A DNA stretch of 64,000 bases from Nocardioides marmorisolisilvae (GTDB lineage Bacteria; Actinomycetota; Actinomycetes; Propionibacteriales; Nocardioidaceae): the NCBI RefSeq assembly GCF_031656915.1, contig NZ_CP134227.1, forward strand, positions 1,054,001 through 1,118,000, written 5' to 3'. A program made the translations under genes and the position numbers. The notes under the pieces were generated by a model. That model did not search any database. It was not told the origin of the DNA and worked only from the letters and a program-made list of their open reading frames with translations. This document shows, one piece after another, positions 8,009 through 17,198 of this stretch. How positions within the stretch are numbered: the first letter of the stretch is position 1; each line of letters starts with the position of its first letter.

Positions 8009-9544
8009 TCAGGCGGCGGACTCGATGGCCTCGTTGGTGTAGTAGAGCTTCTTCTCCAGCGGGTGGAGCACCGTCTGGACCTTGTAGGTGGCGTCGCCGA
8101 TGCACCACAGGGCGCGGCCCTTGTCCTGCATGGCCCACCCGGAGACGAGGTCCTGGGCGATCGGGCCGAGCCCGAGCATGGAGTCGAGCTCGCGGGCGAC
8201 CCGGGGCTTCTGGGCACCGAGGATCTTGATGTCGGCCAGCTCGAGGAGGTCCTTGGCGATCATCGCGGCCTGGGAGTCGGCGTCGCCGACCGAGAGCAGG
8301 TCGGAGGGCTTGTGGAGGTTGCAGAACTGGATATCGCCGCCCTTGCCGGCCATGCCGCGTGAGAGCCGCAGGTCGGCGTCGAAGCTCGCCACTGCGGCGG
8401 TTCCGAGGCGCATCTGCTTCCAGACCTCGTCGCGCACCACGATGCGCAGGTCGCCTGGCTCGGCGATCTCCCGCAGACCACGCCCCCAGGAGTTCATGCA
8501 CAGCAGCGCGATGCCCACGGCCTCATCGCCCAGGCCGTCGAGCCGGGAGAGGCTGAACGACTGGATCGGGGCCCGCCAGTCGACCTCGATGTTGGTGAAG
8601 TCGTCGAAGAGGCCGGCGAGGGTGCCGGTGACCAGCTCGCCAAGCGCGTTGCGCAGCAGCCGGGTCTCGTCGAGGAACTGACGGGTGTTCGCGTATTCGC
8701 AGGCCCGGACGAGCTCCTCGGTGGGGTTACGGAGCAGGTCCCACAGCCGCGGGATGGTCGTCTCCTGCAGGACGCTGTTGCCGGCGGCGTAGCCGGTGAG
8801 GATCGCCAGCGCGTTGCGCACGACGTCGCTCTCGTCGGGGCCGAACGGCACCCGGCGCTCGTCGTCGATCTTCATGCTGCCGACCAGGCCTCGGACCAGG
8901 ACGAGCCACCGCTTGAAGATGATCGTGGCGCGGCGCTGCGCCTCCTCGGCCGAGAGCTTCTCCCACCCGTCGCCGAGCGGCCCCATGGACAGCGGGTTGA
9001 CCCGGGCCCAGAAGCCGGGGGCGATGACGAAGGGTTCGACACCGAGCGCGCGGCACAGCGACTCGTACTCGTCCTTGACGTCGCCAGTGACCAGGGTGCG
9101 GTAGCCGAACGGCGTCATCCGGGTGCAGAACGCCTTGGTGGTGCCGGACTTGCCACTTCCCGGCTTGGCGAACTGGAAGATGTTGGGGTTGGTCGCGGGC
9201 ACGTCGTCGCGCAGCACCCAACCGAACGGGTCGCAGTAGAAGCTGCCGCCGGAGAGCTGGTCGACGCCCATCTGGGCGCCCGTCGGGGGCAGGGCGGGAG
9301 CCGACACGAAGGGCCAGAACACCGGGGCCTGGTCGCTGGTCATCCGCCAGGCCATCGCCGGGGCGGTGGCAGCAGCCCAGCCTCGGCCGCGGCGGGTGGC
9401 ACCGCGGCGCGGCGCGTAGCGGAAGAGCCGGGGCTCCTTGGCCTCCGGGGCGAGCGTGGGGATCGTGGGCAGGTCGTGCCCGAAGTCGGAGAGCAGGGCA
9501 GCCATGTCGCGGCCGCCACGGCGGTTCCGGCGGGTGGTGGTCAT
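8009..9544 (-). CDS. virB4: VirB4-like conjugation ATPase
   Basis: This 511-residue protein has a Walker A motif (FAKPGSGKSGTTKAF, near residue 145) and a C-terminal RecA-like domain containing LRIVVRDEVWKQMRLG as Walker B region and GDIQFCNLHKPSDLL. It is shorter than full VirB4/TraC because the N-terminal region is reduced, which is usual when an SCO6880-type protein is encoded next door. VirB4 ATPases energise channel assembly and substrate transfer at the inner face of the membrane. The start at 9544 shares one base with the previous stop (TGATG), indicating coupling; upstream extension of the open frame is a shadow. Confidence 0.88.
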   Translation of the reverse strand: MTTTRRNRRGGRDMAALLSDFGHDLPTIPTLAPEAKEPRLFRYAPRRGATRRGRGWAAATAPAMAWRMTSDQAPVFWPFVSAPALPPTGAQMGVDQLSGGSFYCDPFGWVLRDDVPATNPNIFQFAKPGSGKSGTTKAFCTRMTPFGYRTLVTGDVKDEYESLCRALGVEPFVIAPGFWARVNPLSMGPLGDGWEKLSAEEAQRRATIIFKRWLVLVRGLVGSMKIDDERRVPFGPDESDVVRNALAILTGYAAGNSVLQETTIPRLWDLLRNPTEELVRACEYANTRQFLDETRLLRNALGELVTGTLAGLFDDFTNIEVDWRAPIQSFSLSRLDGLGDEAVGIALLCMNSWGRGLREIAEPGDLRIVVRDEVWKQMRLGTAAVASFDADLRLSRGMAGKGGDIQFCNLHKPSDLLSVGDADSQAAMIAKDLLELADIKILGAQKPRVARELDSMLGLGPIAQDLVSGWAMQDKGRALWCIGDATYKVQTVLHPLEKKLYYTNEAIESAA

Positions 9545-11049
9545 CAGGCGTCTCCGCTCCGGGTCAGGCTCGTGCCGAGGGGGATGGTGGACGCGGCGAA
9601 CCCGACGTCCTGGGCGAGGTCGAGGCGCAGCGGTGCGAACCCGGCGCGTCGGACCGAGGCGTCCAGGCGGCGCCCGAACTCGGTGATCCGCATCGACTTG
9701 GGGACGGTGACCGTGCACACGCCGTAGGGCCGGGTCAGCGAGTTGCCGCGGGCCAGCTTGGCGTCCAGGCCGCGGGCCTTGTGGGCTTCGTCGCGCTGCT
9801 TGGCGCGGGTCTTGCGGCCGAGCTTCTCGTTCATCCCCTCGGCCAGGTCGGCGGCCCACTCGGCGTTGCCGGACTGCCGGTCGGCCTTGGTCTGGGAAAC
9901 GATCGGGTACGCGACGACGAACGATCGCCGCTCACCGAACTCGCTGGGGGTGAGGATCGGTGCCAGGGCACCCATCGCGACGCCGCGGGTCGGCAGCTTG
10001 ATGGTGGCGCTGACCGAGTTCCAGGCGTCGTGGCTGTAGTGCCGCACCGTGGCGTCGGCACCCGAGGGGCCGGCCATCGCCCACGGGACGTCGGCGTTGA
10101 CGCTCGGGTCCTTCTCCCGCAGCGAGAGGGCCTCGACGATGCCGGCGCGGTCGCCGGGGGCGAATCCGGTCCGGCAGGCCAGCGCAAGCTCGGGGCTGGT
10201 GAGCCAGCGCACCGTCGTCATCCCCATCGGGCCGCGCAGCTGGGCCTCGATCTCGGCCATGAGCAGGTAGAGCTCGCGGCAGCGGCCCTCGAAGCCGCCC
10301 CCGGACTCTTTGGCCGACCTCGCGATCCGGGTCTCCGGGATCACGACCGTCACGAATTGCTCGGTGCGCACCGATGCCTGGGTGAGGCCGTGGGCCAGGT
10401 CGCTGTTGACGACCTCCGACAGCCCCGGGGCGTTGGGGCGGCGGTGGCGGTTGACCCACAGGTCGCGCTCGGCGCCGTCCTCGGGGACGGTGCGCACCAT
10501 GAAGAGGATCTCGTCGACCTTCTCTGTGCGACCGGCGACGTCGAGCAGCCCGGCCAGCGCCTCGCCGTAGCGGGCGCGCTCTTCGGTGTCCTTCATGCCG
10601 ATGCCCGGGTGCACGATCGAGGCCGTGACCGCCCAGGTCTTCATGGCGTGGTCCTCGATGATCGCTACGCGCTGCAGCTGCGAGCCGTGCGGCGGGCCGT
10701 CGTGGATCTGGACGCCCTGGAGGACCCCGGGCAGGTCCGGGGTGTCGAGGTCGTCGCCGCGGCCCTGGGCGGCCTTGGCGCGGAACGAGGTCCAGCCGAA
10801 CAGGCCGCCGACGGCGTACATCGTCGAGGCGAACACCCAGCCGGTGGCCGAGCGGCCGCGCACCGGGATCACGGTGATGGCCAGCAGGAACACCCAGACC
10901 AGAGCGAACAGAAACGCGGAGAACCACGCTCCGCGGCTGATCGCCCAGAACGCCGGCAGGCTGGCCAGCGCCAGGAACATCAGCTGGCCTCCGGAGAGGC
11001 CGAAGAACCAACCGATGCGGTCGCGCTGGTAGTCGGCGTAGGTGGTCAT
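9544..11049 (-). CDS. SCO6880-family type IV secretion membrane protein
   Basis: This 501-residue protein opens with two closely spaced membrane helices (about 22-60 and 72-90), a PrgI-like arrangement, followed by a large cytoplasmic domain with FVVAYPIVSQTKADRQSG and a basic C-terminus. It matches the SCO6880 family of actinobacterial conjugation loci, thought to act as the membrane part of the VirB3/VirB4 unit. It lies directly upstream of the short VirB4 gene (TGATG overlap), which supports a two-subunit VirB3-VirB4 machine. There is a 74-base gap from the VirB6-like gene. No P-loop is visible. Confidence 0.85.
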   Translation of the reverse strand: MTTYADYQRDRIGWFFGLSGGQLMFLALASLPAFWAISRGAWFSAFLFALVWVFLLAITVIPVRGRSATGWVFASTMYAVGGLFGWTSFRAKAAQGRGDDLDTPDLPGVLQGVQIHDGPPHGSQLQRVAIIEDHAMKTWAVTASIVHPGIGMKDTEERARYGEALAGLLDVAGRTEKVDEILFMVRTVPEDGAERDLWVNRHRRPNAPGLSEVVNSDLAHGLTQASVRTEQFVTVVIPETRIARSAKESGGGFEGRCRELYLLMAEIEAQLRGPMGMTTVRWLTSPELALACRTGFAPGDRAGIVEALSLREKDPSVNADVPWAMAGPSGADATVRHYSHDAWNSVSATIKLPTRGVAMGALAPILTPSEFGERRSFVVAYPIVSQTKADRQSGNAEWAADLAEGMNEKLGRKTRAKQRDEAHKARGLDAKLARGNSLTRPYGVCTVTVPKSMRITEFGRRLDASVRRAGFAPLRLDLAQDVGFAASTIPLGTSLTRSGDA

Positions 11050-11123
11050 CGTCGGCTTCCCTTCTGGTCAGTGAGATCGGTGGGTGTCGATCGGTGCTCG
11101 AGCTGGGGCGGTCGGCGCATCGG

Positions 11124-13094
11124 TTACACCGCCACCGGTGGGATGCCGCCAGCTGCCGCGCCGGCGCCGCCGGCACTGCCAGCCGCTCCCCCACCGCCGG
11201 CGGCCGGGGTCTTGGGAGCGGCGTCAGCTCCTCCGCCGCCCTGGCCGCCTGAACCGCCGCCGGGGCCGCCGCCGGTGGGCAGCGTCGTCGGGGTGGGCGG
11301 CGCAGGAGGCGTGGGCGGGGTCGGCATCGACGAGTCCTCCTCGCTCTGGTCGCCGTTCTGCGACCCGGGGTGGGTCCCGCCCTGGCCGCCGGACTGGCCA
11401 CCGGACTGCCGTCCACCCAGGCCGCTGAAGTCGGGGCCGTAGGTGCTCTGGCCCACACCGGCCTGGTTGCTCTCGTCCGACATCAGAGAGGTCGCCTTCG
11501 CGCCGGCGGAGTTGATCCAGCCCATGCCGGTCGACAGGGCCTGGCCGACCGGCCCGAAGCTGCCCAGGGCGCCCTGGGTCGACTTGCTGAACCGGTCGCC
11601 GGTCGAGGCTTCGGCGCTCTGCTCGCCCGAGGAGCGGCCGTTGGCGTCAGTGGTCGACGCAGCCGACGAGCCGCCACCTGCGCCGCCGCCGCTGAGCAGG
11701 CCCTGGAGGCCGCCCTGGATGGCCATGCCCTGGCGGAACGACGCGCCGCTGGGGGTGCCGGGGTCGACGAAGGCCAGGAGCTTGAACAGGGACAGCGGGG
11801 CGACGACGCTGATCAGGATCGTCATCACGGCCGGCAGCGCGGTGCCGAACGCCTTGGCTGTGTCCTCGGCCAGGTGGGCGGCGACTCCGTTGGCGAACTG
11901 CACGCCGATGCCCAGCACCATCACCATCAGCACCGGGGTGAACGCCGCGGCGTGGAACCAGCGCAGCGACTTCCAGAACCAGGAGCGGGTGAACTCCGAG
12001 ACCAGGCCGGCGGCCGCGAGCGGCCCCGTGGCGGTGAGCACCAGCAGGGACGCCGCGCGGGCCAGGTAGACCAGGACGTGCCCGATGGCGGCCAGCCACA
12101 GGAAGATCCCCAGGAAGGCAAGAGCGGTGGCCACGCCGGCGTCGGCGATGTCGTCGATGCCGAGTCCGCCGAGCGGGTCCCAGTCGGGCCAGGTCTGCAC
12201 CTTGAGCAGCGACTTCATCAGCGCCTTGGTCAGCGCCCCGCACGCCGCGATGATCATGACGCAGTACCCGAACCAGCAGGCGCACACCAAGACGAACTGG
12301 CCGGACCCGATGAAGGCCCGGGCGAGGCTCTTGCCCTCGCGCTTGAAGGCCGCGGCGCCGAGCTGGAGCATCGCCAAGATGACCACCAGGGCCAGCGCCA
12401 GCCACAGGGTGAAGGCGTAGACGTCCTTGCCCGGGCCGTCGGCGCTCAGGTCCGGAGTCAAGAACAGCTCACTGAACGTGAGCACGATGCGCAGCACGAA
12501 CAGGCCGGAGTTCCAGATCGCGAGCATGGCCGCGGTCCAGGCGTCGGCCGCGGCCTTGGCGATGACGTCGCCGATGGCCTCGAACGGGTTGGGGATGTCA
12601 CCGAGACCGGGGATGCCGCCGCCGAAGAGGTCACCGACGTTCGGCAGACCGGGGATCCCGGGCAGCCCAGGGACGCCCGGAAGCCCGGGCAACCCGCCGA
12701 TGTTGCCGCAGATCGCGTCGAGGATCCCGCAGCCGTCGGGGAGCAGATCTCCCGCGCCGTCGAGCAGGTCGCCGGCACCGTCCTTCACATCGCCGGCGGC
12801 GTCCTTGCCGCAATCGATCGGGTCCTTGGCGCAGTCGACGGCGTCGCCGCCGAGATCGCACAGGGCGTCGGGCCCCGGGCAGCCCATCTTGAGGTTGCGG
12901 GCCGGCAAAGTGCCGCTGGCCACCACCGGGGCGATCGGAGCGAGGTGCGCCGTGCTGGCGGCCGGCTCGCTGGCCGCTGCGGCGGGAGGCTGGAGGGTCG
13001 AGGCAGCTCCGAGGAGCGTGGTGAGCACCAGGAGCGCCAGGGCGGCGTTGGCGAGTCGGCTCGCCCGGCGCACGGCGGTGATGACGGTGCTCAC
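11124..13094 (-). CDS. VirB6/TrbL-like polytopic channel protein
   Basis: This 656-residue protein begins with a signal-like helix (16-33). It has a low-complexity Asp/Gly/Cys region and a collagen-like stretch of Gly-Leu-Pro-Gly repeats (about 130-155), then at least six membrane helices between about 190 and 455. A long Gly/Ser/Pro/Gln-rich tail covers roughly residues 470-656. This is the architecture of VirB6/TrbL proteins that form the inner-membrane pore. The start is a GTG that overlaps the previous stop as GTGA. The collagen-like segment faces outside if topology follows the signal. Sequence similarity to classical VirB6 is weak, so the assignment rests on topology and operon position. 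Confidence 0.75.
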   Translation of the reverse strand: MSTVITAVRRASRLANAALALLVLTTLLGAASTLQPPAAAASEPAASTAHLAPIAPVVASGTLPARNLKMGCPGPDALCDLGGDAVDCAKDPIDCGKDAAGDVKDGAGDLLDGAGDLLPDGCGILDAICGNIGGLPGLPGVPGLPGIPGLPNVGDLFGGGIPGLGDIPNPFEAIGDVIAKAAADAWTAAMLAIWNSGLFVLRIVLTFSELFLTPDLSADGPGKDVYAFTLWLALALVVILAMLQLGAAAFKREGKSLARAFIGSGQFVLVCACWFGYCVMIIAACGALTKALMKSLLKVQTWPDWDPLGGLGIDDIADAGVATALAFLGIFLWLAAIGHVLVYLARAASLLVLTATGPLAAAGLVSEFTRSWFWKSLRWFHAAAFTPVLMVMVLGIGVQFANGVAAHLAEDTAKAFGTALPAVMTILISVVAPLSLFKLLAFVDPGTPSGASFRQGMAIQGGLQGLLSGGGAGGGSSAASTTDANGRSSGEQSAEASTGDRFSKSTQGALGSFGPVGQALSTGMGWINSAGAKATSLMSDESNQAGVGQSTYGPDFSGLGGRQSGGQSGGQGGTHPGSQNGDQSEEDSSMPTPPTPPAPPTPTTLPTGGGPGGGSGGQGGGGADAAPKTPAAGGGGAAGSAGGAGAAAGGIPPVAV

Positions 13095-13867
13095 TGGGGA
13101 GCTCCGTTGATCCGGATCCAGCCGGCCTTCGCGAACTCGGGGGTGCCGGGCGCCACCGCCTGCGGCTGGCCCTCCGAGACCAGGTGCTCGATGTCCGCTT
13201 CGCTGCCCTGGACCAGTCGCCAGTCACCGTCGAGCCACCGCATCAGCTGGGTGCCGGCGTAGAGGCTGTCCTTGACCTGGCCGTCAACGGTGGTGAGGGT
13301 GACGTAGCTGAGCAGGTTCACCGCGTAGTAGCCGGTGTCGAGCTCCTCGAGTGTGAAGGCGACCGGGGTGACGGCGTACGACGCGGGGGCGGGCACGTCG
13401 CCCTCCTTCGCGACGCCGGCCTGCTGGCGGCGCAGCGCGACCGCGGCGCGGGAGCGCTCCTCGAAGACGGCCTTGTCCTCGAAATTGGCGTAGAGGCGGG
13501 CGACGGTGACGGCCTGGTCGTAGTCGAACCCGAGCTGTGCCTTGGCCAGCTCGACCTGAAGCGCCACGGCGCCCAGGTCGGTGGCCGGAAATCCCGTCGG
13601 GTAGCCGTCGACCTGGTCGTCGCCGGTCGGGATTACGACTCCGTCGACCGGCGCGGTGTCCGGTGCGACCTGCTCGACCGATGCGTTCTCGACCGTCTGG
13701 CTCGAGTTGTCCCCGCCGGTGGCGTCGGGGCCGCCGGAGTCGTCGTCGGCCCGGGTGCGAGCACCGAGCCAGACGACGGTGGCCACCATGCAGGCGATCC
13801 CCACCAGGATGCCGATGCGCACCAGGGTGGCCCGCGAGTCGTCGTTGCCGGTCGTCAGGTTCTTCAT
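13091..13867 (-). CDS. VirB8-like bitopic conjugation protein (second copy)
   Basis: This 258-residue protein has one N-terminal membrane helix (about 18-38, IGILVGIACMVATVVWLGA), an acidic linker, and a C-terminal domain (about 95-258) with YYAVNLLSYVTLTTVDG and DGDWRLVQGSEADIEHL, the pattern of an NTF2-like/VirB8 fold. VirB8-type proteins scaffold the channel across the membrane. The start ATG at 13867 forms TGATG with the stop of the previous gene, which has the same architecture; the two are probably paralogues or partner subunits, like the tandem TcpC-like proteins of Gram-positive systems. The in-frame ATG four codons upstream is less likely. Confidence 0.7.
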   Translation of the reverse strand: MKNLTTGNDDSRATLVRIGILVGIACMVATVVWLGARTRADDDSGGPDATGGDNSSQTVENASVEQVAPDTAPVDGVVIPTGDDQVDGYPTGFPATDLGAVALQVELAKAQLGFDYDQAVTVARLYANFEDKAVFEERSRAAVALRRQQAGVAKEGDVPAPASYAVTPVAFTLEELDTGYYAVNLLSYVTLTTVDGQVKDSLYAGTQLMRWLDGDWRLVQGSEADIEHLVSEGQPQAVAPGTPEFAKAGWIRINGAPQ

Positions 13868-14733
13868 CAGTGGTCCCATTCGATGTGGTCAGGGTCAGTG
13901 GTGTCGTCGGTCGACCAGGTGCGCCAGCCGGCCTCGTGGGCCAGCTGCGTGCCGGGCCAGGTCGCGGGGGCGGGTGCGGGCGGGGCGCCGGGAGCGACCA
14001 TCCAGCGCCCGCCGACCCACTGCATGCGCTCGCAATGGGCGAAGGCGATCTGGCCTTCCTGCTTGTAGGAGGCGGTGACCTTCATCAGCACGCAGACGGT
14101 GGTCCAGTCGGGCCCGTCGGTGCCCTTCACGAGCGCGGCGGCCGGCTCGAGGGAGACCGAGGCGCTGGGGTCCTTGACCTCGCCCATTCCGGTGCTGGTC
14201 AAGAAGGCCTGGACGCTGGCGGTGATCCACCACTCCTCGGCGCGGACCCCGCCGGGCAGAGCCCAGGCGTTGTAGACCTCCGCCGCGGTGGTCAGGCTCA
14301 TCGACTGCAGCACCGCCAGGTCGATCTGCGCGAGCTGCCCGATCGCGCCCTCGGGGGTGTGCGGGAACCCGGTCATCACGAACGCCGGTCCGTTCACACC
14401 GGTGCCAGCCGGGACTTTGATGACGGGCACCTTGGCGCTGGTGGTCTCGGCCGGGAAGGCGGCGCTCTCGGGAACGGCCAGCATCGGCTCGGCCGCTACC
14501 TCGTCGCGATGCACGGCACCCTGGGCCACCGTCGAGCGATCGGTCTCGCCGGTGGCGACGTCGGTGTTGGCGCTGGCTTCCTCGCCGATCCCGGCGACGG
14601 CCAGGTAGACCGCGTAGCCGAGGCCACCGAGCAGGAGCACCGCCACGACGACGGCGGCGACCAGGATTCCGAGCAGGCGGCGCCGGCCCCACTCCGTGGC
14701 ACCTTCGGCCTTCTTCGTGGCTGCGCGCCGCAT
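13867..14733 (-). CDS. VirB8-like bitopic conjugation protein (first copy)
   Basis: This 288-residue protein has a basic N-terminus, one membrane helix (about 22-48), and an extracytoplasmic C-terminal domain with VYNAWALPGGVRAEEWWITA and SYKQEGQIAFAHCERMQWVGGRWM. This resembles NTF2-like/VirB8 domains that end in a Trp-rich measured-activity strand. The start at 14733 shares one base with the stop of the pilin-like gene (TGATG). Placed between the VirB2-like gene and a second VirB8-like gene, it is a probable structural channel component. Assignment is by topology, fold pattern and operon context. Confidence 0.7.
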   Translation of the reverse strand: MRRAATKKAEGATEWGRRRLLGILVAAVVVAVLLLGGLGYAVYLAVAGIGEEASANTDVATGETDRSTVAQGAVHRDEVAAEPMLAVPESAAFPAETTSAKVPVIKVPAGTGVNGPAFVMTGFPHTPEGAIGQLAQIDLAVLQSMSLTTAAEVYNAWALPGGVRAEEWWITASVQAFLTSTGMGEVKDPSASVSLEPAAALVKGTDGPDWTTVCVLMKVTASYKQEGQIAFAHCERMQWVGGRWMVAPGAPPAPAPATWPGTQLAHEAGWRTWSTDDTTDPDHIEWDH

Positions 14734-15026
14734 CAGATGCAGCCCTTGCCGAGGATCCCGTTGAGCATGCCGGGCAGGACCAGGTAGGCGATCGCGCAGG
14801 CGAACACGACCACCACCGAGATCACCCCGACCTTGGAGGCGTGCGGCAGGGAGAACACGCGGCCGGCGATGATCGCGCCGATGGCGATCACGATGCCGAG
14901 GCCGAACAGGACGATGACGCCCCACAGCACGTAACTGGTGATCTCGTTGGTGGGTCCGACGGCACCCGGCGGCGCCTTCGGGCAGACCTGGGCGGCCATC
15001 GGGAGGAGAGCGGTCATGACGTCCAT
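14733..15026 (-). CDS. VirB2/TrbC-like small membrane protein
   Basis: This 97-residue protein has two hydrophobic helices (about 31-56 and 68-86) joined by a short basic loop (RVFSLPHASK), and Cys residues near both ends (CPKAPPG and LGKGCI). Size, topology and position before VirB8 match VirB2/TrbC-type subunits or the small two-helix proteins that replace them in Gram-positive T4SS. In actinobacteria these proteins probably do not build a long pilus. Here a separate Tad pilus is encoded at 23-38 kb. A ribosome site (AAGGAAG) precedes the ATG. Confidence 0.7.
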   Translation of the reverse strand: MDVMTALLPMAAQVCPKAPPGAVGPTNEITSYVLWGVIVLFGLGIVIAIGAIIAGRVFSLPHASKVGVISVVVVFACAIAYLVLPGMLNGILGKGCI

Positions 15027-15065
15027 GGGTGGACTTCCTTTCTGGGTTTGCTGACTCGGTGCGGG

Positions 15066-15914
15066 TCAGGCGCTTTCGCTGGTGTCGGTGGACAGGTGGG
15101 CGGGCTCGAGCAGCTGACGGGCTGCCGAGATGAGGGGGGCCGGGACGGGCCGGGAGTCCAGGCCGTTGACCGCGAGCTCGCGTTCCTCGGGGATCTCCAC
15201 GCACCGGTCCGCGACCAGGGCGCGACGTACGGCGGGGCCGCCGGCGTGCTCGAGGCCCCGGGGCCACTTCTTGCGGCGCGGCCCACGCACGGCGAGGGCG
15301 ATCTGCTCGGGCTGCCAGTGGTTGGCCAGCAGCTCGAGCGCGACCGAGGCGCGACGCATCCCGGGGACGGTGGCGGTGGTGACCAGGACGACCTGGTCGG
15401 CGGTGCGGACGGCCTCGGCGAGCCAGCAGTCGGTGGCCAGCAGCAGGCCGGCCTCCCAGCCGACGTCGAGGATGGTCAGCTGGGTCTCGTTCTCGGCGTC
15501 GATCGGCAGCGGAATCTCGTCGACGCCGGCGAGCACCTCGCTGGCCCGCTCGAGCAGGACGTGGTCGCGCTTGCCCTGACGCCAGTCGGTCGGGTGCAGG
15601 CCGAGCTCGGCGGTGCTTGCGGCGGCGAGACCAGAGGCGGTGACCGAGCAGCACTCGATCACCCGGACCGGGCCGGCGGCAGCCAGGCCGGCAGCCAGGG
15701 CGATGGTGCTGGCCCCGACCGACCCGGCGCATCCGATCACCGCGATGGTGTGCTCCCCCGCGGCTGGCGACCAGTCGTCCGCGGCGGCGGGGCCGCGGCC
15801 GCGGGGTCCCCTGCCGGCGCCGACGCCGGTGCGGAACTTGCCGGCGTTCACGGCATCCCAGGCCCGCTTGAGCTCGTCGACCCCGACCGGGCGGCTGGAG
15901 ATCTGGGTGCTCAC
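15066..15914 (-). CDS. ParA/MinD-like P-loop ATPase of the T4SS operon
   Basis: This 282-residue protein contains a deviant Walker A-like segment, VIGCAGSVGASTIALA (about residues 58-73), in which the usual signature Lys is absent. A ParA-like core follows (TQLTILDVGWEAGLLLATDCW, QVVLVTTATVPGMRRAS). It most resembles degenerate MinD/TadZ-like proteins that position a machine at a membrane or pole without strong ATPase activity. It starts with GTG overlapping the previous stop (GTGA). A second protein of this type, the TadZ-like one at 36,978, heads the pilus locus, so both machines carry a positioning ATPase. Confidence 0.75.
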   Translation of the reverse strand: MSTQISSRPVGVDELKRAWDAVNAGKFRTGVGAGRGPRGRGPAAADDWSPAAGEHTIAVIGCAGSVGASTIALAAGLAAAGPVRVIECCSVTASGLAAASTAELGLHPTDWRQGKRDHVLLERASEVLAGVDEIPLPIDAENETQLTILDVGWEAGLLLATDCWLAEAVRTADQVVLVTTATVPGMRRASVALELLANHWQPEQIALAVRGPRRKKWPRGLEHAGGPAVRRALVADRCVEIPEERELAVNGLDSRPVPAPLISAARQLLEPAHLSTDTSESA

Positions 15915-16132
15915 TGGGCCTCCCCGATGCCGCCGCGGCGGAACTCAAGCGCGGCGCGGACCTCAGCCGGAGTCAGGCTTGCCAGCTGTGCCTTGGCGGC
16001 CTGGACCTCGTGCAGCTGGGCGACGCAGCCGGTGAGCTGCTCGATCGCCTCGGTCTCGCGGCCGGCGATCGCGAACAGCTCGGCAACCTGCTCCGGCGTC
16101 CGGCTCTCGCGGTCGTCCTGGGTGTTCGTCAT
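15911..16132 (-). CDS. Small helical protein, first gene of the T4SS operon
   Basis: I place the start at ATG 16132, preceded by a strong GGAGGTGG ribosome site, giving 73 residues. An in-frame ATG at 16204 would add a basic segment translated through the regulatory site and is less likely. The protein is a single predicted helix-rich unit (TPEQVAELFAIAGRETEAIE, QLHEVQAAKAQLASLTPAEV) with one Cys. No family recognised. It is the leader gene of the T4SS operon, 22 bases after shared site B. Confidence 0.7.
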   Translation of the reverse strand: MTNTQDDRESRTPEQVAELFAIAGRETEAIEQLTGCVAQLHEVQAAKAQLASLTPAEVRAALEFRRGGIGEAQ

Positions 16133-16150
16133 GGGCTTCACCACCTCCAG

Positions 16151-16185
16151 TCGCCTATGTGTCGTGGGGCGGTGGGAGCGATCAC
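16151..16185 (-). promoter_or_regulatory. Shared transfer-regulon site B (T4SS operon)
   Basis: Minus-strand reading: GTGATCGC, 16 bases, CACATAGG, then CGA. The second block ends 22 bases before the ATG at 16132, leaving room only for a ribosome site, so transcription must begin close to or just after this block. It matches site A in all 16 conserved positions and in spacing. Confidence 0.8.
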
Positions 16186-16193
16186 GGTTGCGC

Positions 16194-17147
16194 TCATTCG
16201 TCATGGCCGAACTTCCTCGGGGCGGCCGCGGCGAGGGCGCGCATGCTGCGCGAGCCGCGGCGACGGACGGTTGCCTCGGACACCCCGACCCGCGGCGCGA
16301 CCCGGCTGGACACCTCGTTGCTCAGCAGACCGCCGTAGCCGCGAGCAAGGTTGCGGGTCTCGACCCGGTCGGCCTCGTCGACCAGGCACAGCAGCAGGTA
16401 CCGGTCGGCCGGGCTGATCACCTGGTTCTCGCAGGCCCACGCCAGCAGCTCCAGCAGCTCCTCGGTGGCCGACGGCTCCTCCTGCTCCGGGCCGGCGTCG
16501 GCGAGGATCTCGGGACGGTGGAACAGGGCGCCAGCAACCCGTTCGGTCGGCATCGCGGCGGCGCTCCACACTCCTGCGTCGCCGTCGGCCAAGTCTCCGG
16601 ACGAGAAGGACTCCACGAGGGTGGTGTTCGCCCACGTGCGGTCGGCCCGGGAGACGTAGAAGAAGTCCCCGACCTCGCGGAGGACGCCGCCGCGAGTGTT
16701 GATCAGGATGTTCGCGGCGACCTTGCGCAGCCGGCGCCACTTGAAGGTCCGAACCTCGATCCACAGCTGGGAGGCCACCAGCTCGTCGATCCGCTCGACG
16801 GCCGACCAGGAGCCTGCCGCGACGGGCTGGCTGTCGCGGAAGACCTCGCGGGGAGGGAGGGTGCTCAGCCAGCCGGCGAGCCGGCACGCGCCGGGCAGCA
16901 GGCACTTGGCGAGCGCGGCCGCAGCAGCGATGTCGTCGCCGCCATCCGGAGCCGCCAGCATGGCCAGCGCCAGGAGGACCTCGTCAGAGGCTGCGCTGTC
17001 CACCGAGGGCAGCCAGGCCCGGAGGTCGTCGAACTCCTCGACGACTCCAAGCCGTGGATCCGCGGCCACCCAAGCCGGCCACTTCTGGCGGGCCTGGTCG
17101 AGCAGTTCGCTGTTGTCGTCGAGGCCGAGCTGGTCACCCACACTCAT
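16194..17147 (-). CDS. Possible transfer regulator with C-terminal helix-turn-helix
   Basis: This 317-residue soluble protein starts at ATG 17147 behind an AAAGGGGAG ribosome site. Its last 70 residues contain LARGYGGLLSNEVSSRVAPR followed by VGVSEATVRRRGSRSMRAL, a helix-turn-helix-like pattern with a basic recognition helix. The N-terminal part is an unrecognised helical domain with two Trp-rich segments. It lies upstream of the T4SS operon but is separated from it by site B. A repeat-rich 355-base region lies upstream of its own start. Regulation of transfer or maintenance is likely, but that is inference. Confidence 0.65.
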   Translation of the reverse strand: MSVGDQLGLDDNSELLDQARQKWPAWVAADPRLGVVEEFDDLRAWLPSVDSAASDEVLLALAMLAAPDGGDDIAAAAALAKCLLPGACRLAGWLSTLPPREVFRDSQPVAAGSWSAVERIDELVASQLWIEVRTFKWRRLRKVAANILINTRGGVLREVGDFFYVSRADRTWANTTLVESFSSGDLADGDAGVWSAAAMPTERVAGALFHRPEILADAGPEQEEPSATEELLELLAWACENQVISPADRYLLLCLVDEADRVETRNLARGYGGLLSNEVSSRVAPRVGVSEATVRRRGSRSMRALAAAAPRKFGHDE

Positions 17148-17198
17148 CGCACTCGCTCCCCTTTCGTCCGTGGCTGTGCACGGCAGAAAGGTCGCGAG

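Noticed and set aside
12640-12700. Possible short tandem-repeat locus or CRISPR-like array
   Set aside because: The repeats encode the collagen-like Gly-Leu-Pro-Gly stretch of the VirB6-like protein and have no spacer structure.
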